A stretch of 64,000 nt of DNA, from positions 29,789 to 93,788 of the forward strand of contig JBBIUS010000001.1 of the NCBI GenBank assembly GCA_037440105.1, written 5' to 3'. Position 1 is the stretch's first letter. Each line of letters opens with the position of its first letter. Shown piece after piece: positions 24,931 through 33,496 of this stretch. The DNA is from JBBIUS01 sp037440105. Lineage in GTDB: Bacteria > Patescibacteriota > Patescibacteriia > XYB2-FULL-38-15. The position numbers and the translations under genes are program-made. The notes under the pieces are model-generated. The model was not told the DNA's origin. It searched no databases and saw nothing but the letters and a program-made list of their open reading frames with translations.

Positions 24931-27289
24931 TATTTTTCCCTAGCGCCACTTTTAACACCTCATCCATATGCTCCACAAAAACAAACTTCAAATCTTTTCG
25001 CACATTTTTTGGGATATCTTCTAAATCTTTTTCATTGTCTTTTGGCAAAATTACTGTTTTAATTTCTGCACGATGGGCAGCTAAAACCTTTTCCTTGACC
25101 CCGCCAATTTCAAGAACTCGACCACGCAGAGTAATTTCGCCAGTCATGCCAACATCCTTTTTAACCGGTCGCCCAGTTAATACTGAAACAATAGCAGTTG
25201 CTATAGCAATACCGGCCGAAGGGCCGTCCTTTGGAATCGCCCCAGCTGGCACATGAACATGCAAATCAGATTCTTTATAAAATTTTTCTTTGATGCCCAA
25301 AGTTTTTGCTTTTGCTCTGGCATAAGAAAAAGCAGCTTGAGCAGATTCCTGCATTACTTTTCCAAGATGGCCGGTCATAATCAAAAGTCCTTTGCCAGGC
25401 ATTTTAGTTGCTTCAATTAAAAGTATTTCTCCGCCGACCTGTGTCCAGGCAAGGCCAGTGGCAACACCGACTTCATCCCTTTTTTCGGCCATAGTTAAGC
25501 GATATTTTACTGGCCCTAAAAATTGATGAAGATCGGAAATGCCAATTTTATAAATTCTTTTATCCCCTTCTTCAGCAACTCGCCGAGCTACTTTTCGACA
25601 GATGGTAGCAATGCTCCGTTCTAATTCCCTGACGCCCGCTTCGCGCGTATACTCTCTAATGACCGCCCGAACAGCCGGCTCGGTAATAACTAATTTTTTT
25701 TCACTCAAACCATTATTTTTTAGCTGCTTTGGAATCAAAAATTTCAAAGCAATGTGAAATTTTTCTTCTTCTATATAACCAGGAAACTCAATCACTTCCA
25801 TCCGATCCCGCAAAGCTGGCGGCACAGTATCTAAAATGTTCGCCGTGGTAATAAACATAACATCCGAAAGATCAAAAGGCACCTCTAAATAATGGTCTGA
25901 AAAAGCATAATTTTGCTCTGGATCCAAGGCCTCAAGAAGAGCGGCTGAAGGATCGCCGCGAAAATCTGCTCCAACTTTATCAATTTCATCGAGCATGAAG
26001 ACAGGATTTTTTGTTCCAACGGTATTAATCCCTTGGATAATCCGACCGGGCAGAGCGCCAACATAAGTCCGCCGGTGCCCTCTAATTTCTGCTTCATCGC
26101 GAATCCCGCCAAGTGACATGCGAAAAAATTTTCGCCCTAAAGCCCGAGCAATAGATTTACCGATCGAGGTTTTGCCTGTCCCTGGGGGTCCAACAAAACA
26201 CAAAATAGGACCTTTAATTTTTCCTACCAATTTTTGTACTGCCAAATATTCCAGCACCCTTTCTTTTGCTTTTTCTAAACCGTAGTGGTCTTCATCAAGA
26301 ATCTTTTTTGCTTTACGAATGTCGACTTTCTCTTTAGTCTTTTTCGCCCATGGTAAAGAAATAAGCCAATCAAGGTAGGTTCTAATCCAACTAATCTCTG
26401 GGCTAAAGGAAGGCATCTTCTCTAATCGACCAAGCTCTTTTAGAGCCTGACTTTTGACCTCTTTTGGCATGCCTGCTTTTTCAATTTTGTCTTTTAATTC
26501 TTCAATCTCTGTTCTGCCGCCAACAATCCCTAACTCTTTTTCAATAGATTTAAGCTGTTCTCTTAAAAAAACCTCCTTCTCCATTTTTCCTAACTCTTTG
26601 CCGGTTTCAACTTGAATTTTTTGCGCCATCTTTAAAACTTTAATTTGCCTGCCAAGCGCTTCGCCTACTTTTTGCAGTTTATCTTCAAGGCTGGTTGCTT
26701 CTAAAATTTTTTGTTTTTCTTCAACTTTAAAATCTAAATTTAGAGTAATCAAATCTGCCAGACTCCATGCGTCGCCAATATTTCGAGTATTTAAAATGAT
26801 AAAAAGTACATCAAAAGGCACCGTCGTCCCTAAATTTATACATTCCTTAAATTGATTAATAACACTGTACATCAATGCTTCGATGCGTTCAGTTTTGACA
26901 GGTTTTGGTTCGAGAAATGGTTCTGCTTTCACTCTCACAAATGCTTCGGTCTGCATAAATCTAACAATTTTCACGCGCATTAGACCTTCAATTAAAATTC
27001 TAACTGAGCCATCTGGTTGCTTTACAACTTCTTTAACTTTTGAAACAACGCCGACAGAATAAACACCCTCTGGAATTTTTATTTTCTCTTCTTCCTCTCT
27101 TTTCTGAGTGACGAATACGGCTAAACGGTCATGATGCATAGCATAATCAAGGGCTTTCAAAGATTGCTGACGTTGGATAACCAAATGAATTGCAATGCGC
27201 GGAAAAACAACTACATCCCTTAAAACAATTAAAGGTAAATCTTTTTTAAATTTACCGCCAAAAAAACCAAACATTTTTTCTTCGTTCAT
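24920..27289 (-). CDS. lon: ATP-dependent protease Lon
   Basis: A 789-residue cytoplasmic AAA+ protease. The N-terminal LON domain starts LPLIVLRDVVVFPRIAIHL. The ATPase has Walker A GPPGTGKTSIGK, Walker B VFMLDEIDKVG and sensor residues in FITTANILDTVPPALRDRMEVI, cited here as TTANILDTVPP. The protease domain has PKDGPSAG (Ser near 691) and IGGVKEKVLAAHR (Lys near 734), the Ser-Lys dyad of LonA. All domains are complete. The gene is flanked by heptad repeats on both sides. Confidence 0.96.
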   Translation of the reverse strand: MNEEKMFGFFGGKFKKDLPLIVLRDVVVFPRIAIHLVIQRQQSLKALDYAMHHDRLAVFVTQKREEEEKIKIPEGVYSVGVVSKVKEVVKQPDGSVRILIEGLMRVKIVRFMQTEAFVRVKAEPFLEPKPVKTERIEALMYSVINQFKECINLGTTVPFDVLFIILNTRNIGDAWSLADLITLNLDFKVEEKQKILEATSLEDKLQKVGEALGRQIKVLKMAQKIQVETGKELGKMEKEVFLREQLKSIEKELGIVGGRTEIEELKDKIEKAGMPKEVKSQALKELGRLEKMPSFSPEISWIRTYLDWLISLPWAKKTKEKVDIRKAKKILDEDHYGLEKAKERVLEYLAVQKLVGKIKGPILCFVGPPGTGKTSIGKSIARALGRKFFRMSLGGIRDEAEIRGHRRTYVGALPGRIIQGINTVGTKNPVFMLDEIDKVGADFRGDPSAALLEALDPEQNYAFSDHYLEVPFDLSDVMFITTANILDTVPPALRDRMEVIEFPGYIEEEKFHIALKFLIPKQLKNNGLSEKKLVITEPAVRAVIREYTREAGVRELERSIATICRKVARRVAEEGDKRIYKIGISDLHQFLGPVKYRLTMAEKRDEVGVATGLAWTQVGGEILLIEATKMPGKGLLIMTGHLGKVMQESAQAAFSYARAKAKTLGIKEKFYKESDLHVHVPAGAIPKDGPSAGIAIATAIVSVLTGRPVKKDVGMTGEITLRGRVLEIGGVKEKVLAAHRAEIKTVILPKDNEKDLEDIPKNVRKDLKFVFVEHMDEVLKVALGKNSIK

Positions 27290-27291
27290 AG

Positions 27292-27385
27292 ATTGGAAAT
27301 GAATTATGAATCAAGAATCAAGAATCATGGATTCAAGAATATTTAATCTCTATTCCATAATTCATAATTCATACCTCATAATTCT
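27292..27385. repeat. Period-7 inverted repeat upstream of lon (GAATCAA/GAATTAT)
   Basis: The left arm holds GAATTAT, GAATCAA, GAATCAA and GAATCAT. The right arm holds ATTCCAT, AATTCAT and AATTCAT units. This is the third copy of the family first seen at 1427. Confidence 0.75.
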
Positions 27386-27680
27386 ACTTCAATGGCAGCG
27401 CCTGCTGTTCGCCTAAAAGTTTTTTCGCCACTTGTCTCCCTTTAATCGTTAACTTTATTTCTTTAATAAACCATTTATGCGGCGTTCTTACCCCATACCC
27501 AATTAATAATTCTTCGTCAATCAATCGTTCAAGAGATTTTGTGATTATCTTAACCTGATCTTCAGTTTTCGGCTTTTTCTTCTGCTTATCATAAAATTTT
27601 AATAATTTGTCACGATTAAATTTACCTTTTTCTTCATGACTAGAAAGCAAAATATATTTCTGCAAATTAGATAACTTCAT
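27384..27680 (-). CDS. Small hypothetical protein, possibly winged-helix
   Basis: A 98-residue protein that I do not recognise by name. It opens MKLSNLQKYILLSSHEEKG, then has a charged helix region and LIDEELLIGYGVRTPHKW, ending with LTIKGRQVAKKLL. The alternating helices and the closing LT.KG.. pattern resemble the winged-helix fold of small transcription regulators, but no firm family can be given. The ATG at 27680 is the natural start. It lies directly upstream of lon on the same strand, with the repeat between, and may regulate or merely neighbour it. Confidence 0.7.
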   Translation of the reverse strand: MKLSNLQKYILLSSHEEKGKFNRDKLLKFYDKQKKKPKTEDQVKIITKSLERLIDEELLIGYGVRTPHKWFIKEIKLTIKGRQVAKKLLGEQQALPLK

Positions 27681-27973
27681 AAATTTATGATAACAAAAAA
27701 ATATCGTTTTGTAAATAAAAAAACGCCGATCTCTGAAAACAAAGTTCGACAACTAAAAATAATTAAAATAACCACTAAAACTTATTAAAAAATTACTCGG
27801 GCTAATTAAAGGCCTTGTTCTCATTTTTGGACGGCCGCACAAAAGTGAGGAAAGAATTTTACAAAATCCGCAAAATTAAAAAATGTATTATCTTCGCCAA
27901 ATTCACTATAAAACTAGATTTAAAAACCGCAACTCACAAAATACCAGTATCTTTAAGCGGTTCAACAATCTGT
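27681..27973. other. Intergenic region with one hairpin
   Basis: I see no gene. CTCATTTTTG (27822-27831) and CAAAAGTGAG (27842-27851) pair with one G-T around a GC-rich loop. The rest is AT-rich and featureless. Confidence 0.35.
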
Positions 27974-29368
27974 TTAACTATCTTGAACCTTAATATGGAC
28001 TTCATTTAGCTGCTTAGATGGAAGCTCTGAAGGGGCGCCCATCATAAGATCTCTGGCATCAGAAGTTTTAGGGAAAGCAATGACTTCGCGGATATTTGGT
28101 TCGCCCGCCAAAATCATTAATAACCGATCAAACCCTAGAGCAATTCCGCCATGAGGCGGGGTACCGTAAGTAAAAGCCTCAAGCATGTGACCAAATCGCG
28201 CCTCCACCTCTTCTTTTTTCAAACCAAGAATCTCAAAAATCTTTGTCTGCAAAGCACAATCATGAATTCTGATGCTCCCGCCGCCAATCTCATAACCATT
28301 TAAAACAAGGTCATAAGCATAGGCTCTAACATCAAGAGGTTTTTTTTCTAAATTTTTGATGTCATCTTTGTTAGGCATGGTAAAAGGATGATGCGCAGAA
28401 ACTAACTTTTTTTCTACCTCTGACCACTCGAAAAGCGGGAAATCAATCACCCAACAAAAAGCTAATTCGTTCTGATCATTTTTATCCCTCCGCAAATCCG
28501 GCTTATCAGTTTTATATTTTTCCATTACTTCTTTATATTTTAGAACCGGGAAAGGTATTTTTTGAATTTTCTTCTCCGGTGCAATGGCCTTTATCAAGTG
28601 AATCATCAATTCTTCTATTAACTTCATCACATCTTCTTGTTCAACAAAAGACATCTCTACATCAATTTGAGTAAATTCAGGCTGACGATCGCCACGCTGG
28701 TCTTCATCACGAAAACACCTAGCGATTTGAAAATATTTCTCTAGACCAGCAGCCATTAACAATTGTTTAAACTGTTGGGGCGATTGCGGCAAAACATAAA
28801 ATTTTCCTGGATAAAGTCTTGATGGAATAATGTACTCTCTTGCTCCTTCTGGCGTGCCTTTTGTAATATAAGGTGTTTCAACTTCAACAAAATCGTGGCC
28901 ATAAAAAAATTTCCTTGTTTCGCCAGACACCTTGCTACGTAATAAAATATTTTCTTTCATCCGCTCACTCCGCAAATCTAAATAACGATATTTCATACGT
29001 AGTTCTTCGCTGATATTGCGCGTATCTTTATCAATCTCAAAAGGTAAAGTTTTGGCCTCATTTAAAATTTCTAATTTTTTCGCCTCAATTTCAACTGCCC
29101 CAGTAACAAGCTTTGGATTAATCATTTTTTCCGGCCTTGGTTTCACCGTGCCCAATATTGCCACAACAAACTCTGGCCGCAATTTATCGGCCATAGCCAT
29201 AAATTCTTTATCTTTTGAAGCAAAGACCACTTGAATCAACCCAGTCCTATCGCGCAAATCAATAAAAATGATTTTGCCCATATCGCGGCGAACATGAACC
29301 CAACCCTTGAGGAGCACATCCTCGCCTATTTTGTTAGCAGTGTCTTTAATTAAAGTACGTGCCATCAT
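27974..29368 (-). CDS. aspS: Aspartyl-tRNA synthetase lacking the GAD domain
   Basis: A class II synthetase of 464 residues. The N-terminal OB fold shows LKGWVHVRRDMGKIIFIDLRDRTG, cited here as VHVRRDMGKIIFIDLRD. Motif 2 is ARCFRDEDQRGDRQPEFTQID, cited as FRDEDQRGDRQPEF, and motif 3 is GIALGFDRLLMIL. In typical bacterial AspRS about 130 residues (the GAD domain) lie before the WVIDFPLFEW motif. Here KPDLRRDKNDQNELAFCWVID is direct, so that domain is absent. Enzymes of this size occur in archaea, but the bacterial motifs are kept. It lies downstream of asnS across a heptad repeat. Confidence 0.94.
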   Translation of the reverse strand: MMARTLIKDTANKIGEDVLLKGWVHVRRDMGKIIFIDLRDRTGLIQVVFASKDKEFMAMADKLRPEFVVAILGTVKPRPEKMINPKLVTGAVEIEAKKLEILNEAKTLPFEIDKDTRNISEELRMKYRYLDLRSERMKENILLRSKVSGETRKFFYGHDFVEVETPYITKGTPEGAREYIIPSRLYPGKFYVLPQSPQQFKQLLMAAGLEKYFQIARCFRDEDQRGDRQPEFTQIDVEMSFVEQEDVMKLIEELMIHLIKAIAPEKKIQKIPFPVLKYKEVMEKYKTDKPDLRRDKNDQNELAFCWVIDFPLFEWSEVEKKLVSAHHPFTMPNKDDIKNLEKKPLDVRAYAYDLVLNGYEIGGGSIRIHDCALQTKIFEILGLKKEEVEARFGHMLEAFTYGTPPHGGIALGFDRLLMILAGEPNIREVIAFPKTSDARDLMMGAPSELPSKQLNEVHIKVQDS

Positions 29369-29369
29369 A

Positions 29370-29447
29370 AAAATTAATCATGAATTATGAATCATAAATC
29401 AGGATTATCCAAAATTCCTAATTCATAATTCCTAATTCCTAATTCTA
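29370..29447. repeat. Period-7 inverted repeat between asnS and aspS
   Basis: Heptads GAATTAT, GAATCAT, AAATCAG face AATTCCT, AATTCAT, AATTCCT, AATTCCT. Fourth copy of the GAATCAG family, touching the end of asnS. Confidence 0.75.
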
Positions 29448-30734
29448 CGGTCTCAACCGGTTAATCATTCTCGGGAAAGGAATCGTCTCTCTGACATGAT
29501 GAACGCCACAAATCCAGCCGACAAGTCGTTCAAGACCATAGCCAAAACCGGAATGTGGTACTGAACCGTATCTTCTTAAATCTAAATACCATTCAAAATC
29601 TTGAAGAGGTAATTTTTCTTCTTTGATCCGTCTCAACAAAATCTCATAATCGTCCTCTCTTTCTGAACCGCCGATTATTTCTCCGTGCCCCTCCGGAGCA
29701 ATTAAATCAGAGCCCAAAACCAAATCAGGGTTTTTCGGATCGCATTTCATATAAAATGCCTTGATTTTCTTTGGCCACTTTTCTACGAAAATTGGTACAT
29801 CAGAGTCTTGCGTCAATAAAGTCTCATCATCTGCACCCAAGTCATCTCCGTCTTTAATGTTTGAACCCAGGGCTTTTAGTTTTTTAATCGCTTCATGATA
29901 AGTCATCCGACCAAACGGTTTATTGGCTTTTTCAAGTTTACCAATGTCGCGCTGCAAAATTTCTAATTCTTTTTTATTTTTTTCTAAAACTTCTTTAATA
30001 ATGTAACGCATTAAATCTTCTTGAATCTTCATATTTTCTTCATGACCAACGAAAGCTGTTTCCGCATCCATCATCCAAAATTCGGTTAAATGGCGCCTGG
30101 TTTTTGATTTTTCGGCTCGAAAAACCGGACCAAAATCAAAACAACGCCCAAAACTAAAGACAGCCGCTTCAAGATAAAGTTGGCCGCTTTGTGAAAGATA
30201 AGCCTTACCCAAATCAAAATAGGGTACTTCAAACAATGTCGTTGTTCCCTCGCAAGAGGTTGGCGTCAAAATCGGCGTGTCAATTTTAATATAGCCGTTT
30301 TGATTAAAATAATTGAAAGTTGCATTAATGATTGAATTTCTTATTCGCTGGATTGCCCATTGTTTTGGAGAACGAAGCCAAAGATGCCGATTGTCTAACA
30401 AAAAATCAGGCCCGTGTTCTTTCTTTCCGATCGGATAATCTTTAGCAATTTGAACAAACTCTAAATTCTTAACTTGCAATTCATATTCTTCTTTTTTCGG
30501 ATGTTTGCTTACTGTGCCAAAAATTTTTACTGAGGTCTCTATCGCAATTTTTTGACATGCCTGCCAAACTTCTGTTGCCACTTGATCTTTAGAAACAATT
30601 GCCTGAATAAATCCTGTTCCATCGCGCACTTGCAAAAAATAAATACTGCCTGATGAACGCAGATTATAAACCCAGCCGCAAATGGCGACTTCCTTGCCTA
30701 AATATTTCCCAATATCTTTAAGTAGGATGTTCAT
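29445..30734 (-). CDS. asnS: Asparaginyl-tRNA synthetase
   Basis: A class II synthetase (429 residues) related to AspRS. The OB fold is VAICGWVYNLRSSGSIYFLQVRDG, cited as GWVYNLRSSGSIYFLQ. The core has TSCEGTTTLFEVPYFDLG, FRAEKSKTRRHLTEFWMMD and GFGYGLERLVGWICG. The EGTTTLF region marks AsnRS rather than AspRS. Having both asnS and aspS suggests direct charging of tRNA-Asn, without need for the amidotransferase on this tRNA. Confidence 0.95.
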   Translation of the reverse strand: MNILLKDIGKYLGKEVAICGWVYNLRSSGSIYFLQVRDGTGFIQAIVSKDQVATEVWQACQKIAIETSVKIFGTVSKHPKKEEYELQVKNLEFVQIAKDYPIGKKEHGPDFLLDNRHLWLRSPKQWAIQRIRNSIINATFNYFNQNGYIKIDTPILTPTSCEGTTTLFEVPYFDLGKAYLSQSGQLYLEAAVFSFGRCFDFGPVFRAEKSKTRRHLTEFWMMDAETAFVGHEENMKIQEDLMRYIIKEVLEKNKKELEILQRDIGKLEKANKPFGRMTYHEAIKKLKALGSNIKDGDDLGADDETLLTQDSDVPIFVEKWPKKIKAFYMKCDPKNPDLVLGSDLIAPEGHGEIIGGSEREDDYEILLRRIKEEKLPLQDFEWYLDLRRYGSVPHSGFGYGLERLVGWICGVHHVRETIPFPRMINRLRP

Positions 30735-30926
30735 AATTTTAATAATTATAGTTTATTTTATTATTTTAGACAAATCCAAACCAAACCATGGCAAGAATTA
30801 AAAAAGTAAAAAATACCTTCTTTTGCCGTCCCTAGATAAAGGAACTGTTGACAAATTATAGTTTTTTTGTAACTATAAAAGATTAACTGGCTCTTTAAAA
30901 AATAAAGAAATATAAGGAGGATAAAG
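30735..30926. other. Divergent intergenic region with a probable promoter for the 35-residue-repeat gene
   Basis: On the plus strand TTGACA stands at 30848-30853; the -10 box is ambiguous (AACTAT at 30871 or TATAAA at 30874). An AT-rich inverted repeat (TATAGTT/AACTATA, 30858-30878) covers the spacer. TAAGGAGG follows just before the start codon. Confidence 0.45.
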
Positions 30927-32000
30927 ATGGAAAAAATAGGCTTAATCCCAAAAGACTGCCGAGTTTTCCAACTCATGATTTGTGATAAAAAGCCTCTTTT
31001 CATCGCCCTGCAGGAGGGAAAATTTTTCGTTGTATACGGTACTGAAAAAGGAAAACGATACGATGGTATTGAATCACTCTCTTTTGCCGACGGAAAACCG
31101 CTTTATATTGCCAAACGAGTAAACAGTAGTTTTATTGTTTACGGGGAAGAAGAAGGTAAAAAATACGAAGGAATCTGGTCTCTTTCTTTCTTTAACGGCA
31201 AACCAGCCTATGTTGCAAAACAAGGCACCAGCTGGTTTATAGTCTACGGGGAAGAAAAAGGGCCAAGGTGTGAAGGTATTTATTACTTCTCTCTCATTGA
31301 CGGCAAACCGCTTTATGCAGCTATTCTCCGAGAAAAATGGTTTGTTGTTTACGAAGGAAAAACAGGGGCTCCCTATGACAGGATAGAATCTCTTTCTTTG
31401 GCAGCAGGCAAACCGCTCTACATTGCAAAAAAAGGACAAGGTTGGCACATTGTTTACGGAAAAGAAGAAAGTCCTGCCCAAGAGGGAATTATTCTATATC
31501 CTTCATTAATAGGCGGAGAACTGCTTTATGCGCTCAAATTGAAAAATAACAAATGGTTTGTTGTCCACGGCAATAAAGGAGGAAAAGCTTATGACAACAT
31601 TACAAAGCTTTCCTCTGCCGAGGGCAAACCGCTTTATGTCGCCAAACAAGATGGCCAACAGTTTGTTGTCTGGGGCGATGAAGAAGGGAAGAAATACAAT
31701 GACATTGGAAATCTTCTTTTTGCCGACGGAAAACCGCTTTACACAGCCATACGCGACGGAAAATGCTTTATTGTCCATGGTAACAAAGAAAAACGAAGAC
31801 ATGAGCACATCCGCGAATTCTTCTTAGCAAACGAAATGCCTCTTTATGTCGCTAGAAAAAAGAAAAAATGGTTCGTTGTTTTTGGGGGAAAAAAGAGCAA
31901 AAAGTTCGAGGAAGTTTTTGACCTCAAATTTGATCCAGATTCTAAACAGGCTATCTTCGGCGGACGAAATGGTCGGAAACTTTACTTAGTAACTATCTAG
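30927..32000 (+). CDS. Protein of ten 35-residue repeats
   Basis: A 357-residue protein without signal peptide or membrane segment, built almost wholly of about ten repeats of about 35 residues. The repeat consensus is YDGI.SLSFADGKPLY.AK....WFIVYG.E.GKK. Conserved G, KPLY and FVVYG blocks suggest a short four-strand unit; a beta-propeller or a WG-repeat-like solenoid is plausible, but the family is not one I can name. The start has a very strong ribosome binding site (TAAGGAGG). The gene is monocistronic, on the opposite strand to its neighbours, and closed by its own terminator. Its GC content looks slightly higher than nearby genes. Confidence 0.85.
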   Translation: MEKIGLIPKDCRVFQLMICDKKPLFIALQEGKFFVVYGTEKGKRYDGIESLSFADGKPLYIAKRVNSSFIVYGEEEGKKYEGIWSLSFFNGKPAYVAKQGTSWFIVYGEEKGPRCEGIYYFSLIDGKPLYAAILREKWFVVYEGKTGAPYDRIESLSLAAGKPLYIAKKGQGWHIVYGKEESPAQEGIILYPSLIGGELLYALKLKNNKWFVVHGNKGGKAYDNITKLSSAEGKPLYVAKQDGQQFVVWGDEEGKKYNDIGNLLFADGKPLYTAIRDGKCFIVHGNKEKRRHEHIREFFLANEMPLYVARKKKKWFVVFGGKKSKKFEEVFDLKFDPDSKQAIFGGRNGRKLYLVTI

Positions 32001-32004
32001 GTCT

Positions 32005-32043
32005 ACCCGGCATTTGCAAAATAGCATGCCGGGTTTTTATTTA
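32005..32043 (+). terminator. Terminator after the 35-residue-repeat gene
   Basis: ACCCGGCA (32005-32012) pairs with TGCCGGGT (32027-32034) and a T run follows. Confidence 0.88.
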
Positions 32044-32184
32044 TTTCTTCGCCTATTTTTAATAAAATTTATCAGAAAATTGACAAATTATAAAAAATAA
32101 ATCAATATTTTAAAATACTCTTGTTTGTTCTTTCCAATTTAGATTCAGACTGTGCATTAACACAAGCAAAACAGGAGGTGCGCC
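32044..32184 (+). promoter_or_regulatory. Promoter region of the 401-residue orphan gene
   Basis: TTGACA near 32080 is followed at 17 bases by CAATAT. A near-perfect Shine-Dalgarno AGGAGGTG (32173-32180) precedes a TTG start by four bases. Confidence 0.5.
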
Positions 32185-33390
32185 TTGAAAAAACAGGTTC
32201 TTACTGCTTATGGCCAAGTATTGATTGAGGTCAGGTCGCTTGAGGAATCCAAAATTTACGCAGTCCGCGAACGTTACCTTTTTCCGGCCGGAACAAAAAC
32301 TCAAAATGGAGAAATTCTAAAGAAAACGTTCGTCATTCCGCGTGGCGCAATTCTTATTCCTCATTGGAATGACTTTGAGGGAAAAAATAAAAAAAAATTC
32401 CACCATATCTTTCCAGCCGGCGTCTATGAAGCAATGCGATCAATCTCACATGCCCTTTTTGGGTATGGTCTCAAGGGCCACTTTGGAGAAACGCAATTTC
32501 TCCGAGATATCTCTGACCGGCTTGCTAAAGACCTTGCCATTTTAATGGAGGGAAAAGCAGTTCAAAGTCACAAACTTGCCGAAGTCCGTACAGACCTCGC
32601 GGAAATTGCCGAAGAACTCAGCCAATCAATAAACAAATTAAAATCTGAAGCCGCAGAAAAACTGCACATGGCTGCAACACTAAAAGTAAAACACCATTCA
32701 GGCAAGGAAAGTCAGAATATTCCAGCAACTTGCCAGCGCGTCTTTGCTGGCAAGCGGCGGATTGACAAACGTCGTGACCAAATCTGCCGAATCGGACCGC
32801 GAATAAATTTTTTTGGTGAAATAATCGCCCAAACAATAGGCCGCATCTTTGATGAGCTGACGTCGCTTCGCCAAATACTTCTTAGCGAGCGTCGCCAAAT
32901 CGAATGGGGTCTATCGCCTGAAGTCAAACGCATTCTTTGCCGACGGATTGATCTTGCCTTGGAACGAATTTTGCCGCGGCTCGATGTCTTGCCATTCTTA
33001 AAAACAGCTGATCTAATCCACCGCGACCTCACTTTAGCTAAACAAGCAAAAGGAAAAAAATTTGCTCTAGAAGCAATCGATCGAATTCTTGCCTCAATCC
33101 GTCTCAAAGAAGCGCAACGGGCTTTTGAAAATTTAATTATCTTGCCTCTCGCTATAAAAGATAATATGGACATCATAGAGCAAACCGACCTCAGCCACAC
33201 TAAACAACGTCTCCAAAACTTTATGTATCGCTTCGAGCAAGAAATCGATGACACTGGATTCATTCAACCGGTCAAAAAGCGTGTTTTAAATGAACTTAGT
33301 ATTATCTTAAAGGAGGAATTTGAGGCGAAGGCCAAAATTGATACTGACTCATTAAAAGAGCGCCTTAAAATGGTTTCGCGCATGCTCTAA
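32185..33390 (+). CDS. Hypothetical helical protein, 401 residues
   Basis: I do not recognise this protein. The N-terminal 75 residues look like a beta-rich module (LIEVRSLEESKIYAVRERYL, TFVIPRGAILIPHWNDFEG); from about residue 80 onward it is predicted by eye to be all helix, with heptad-like charged stretches and many Arg/Lys. There is no signal peptide or membrane helix. It starts with TTG behind the strongest ribosome binding site of the window and ends at its own terminator, so it is probably well expressed. It follows the repeat gene in the same direction but with a separate promoter. Confidence 0.8.
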   Translation: MKKQVLTAYGQVLIEVRSLEESKIYAVRERYLFPAGTKTQNGEILKKTFVIPRGAILIPHWNDFEGKNKKKFHHIFPAGVYEAMRSISHALFGYGLKGHFGETQFLRDISDRLAKDLAILMEGKAVQSHKLAEVRTDLAEIAEELSQSINKLKSEAAEKLHMAATLKVKHHSGKESQNIPATCQRVFAGKRRIDKRRDQICRIGPRINFFGEIIAQTIGRIFDELTSLRQILLSERRQIEWGLSPEVKRILCRRIDLALERILPRLDVLPFLKTADLIHRDLTLAKQAKGKKFALEAIDRILASIRLKEAQRAFENLIILPLAIKDNMDIIEQTDLSHTKQRLQNFMYRFEQEIDDTGFIQPVKKRVLNELSIILKEEFEAKAKIDTDSLKERLKMVSRML

Positions 33391-33397
33391 CTAAACT

Positions 33398-33437
33398 GCG
33401 GCTAATTTTATTAGGTAAATTAGCCGCGTTTTTATTT
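33398..33437 (+). terminator. Terminator after the 401-residue orphan gene
   Basis: GCGGCTAATTT (33398-33408) pairs perfectly with AAATTAGCCGC (33417-33427), followed by GTTTTTATTT. Confidence 0.88.
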
Positions 33438-33496
33438 ACAAAATTCATTTTTAATTTCTTAAAATCTACCTCTAATTCTATCTAGGGCGTTATTTA

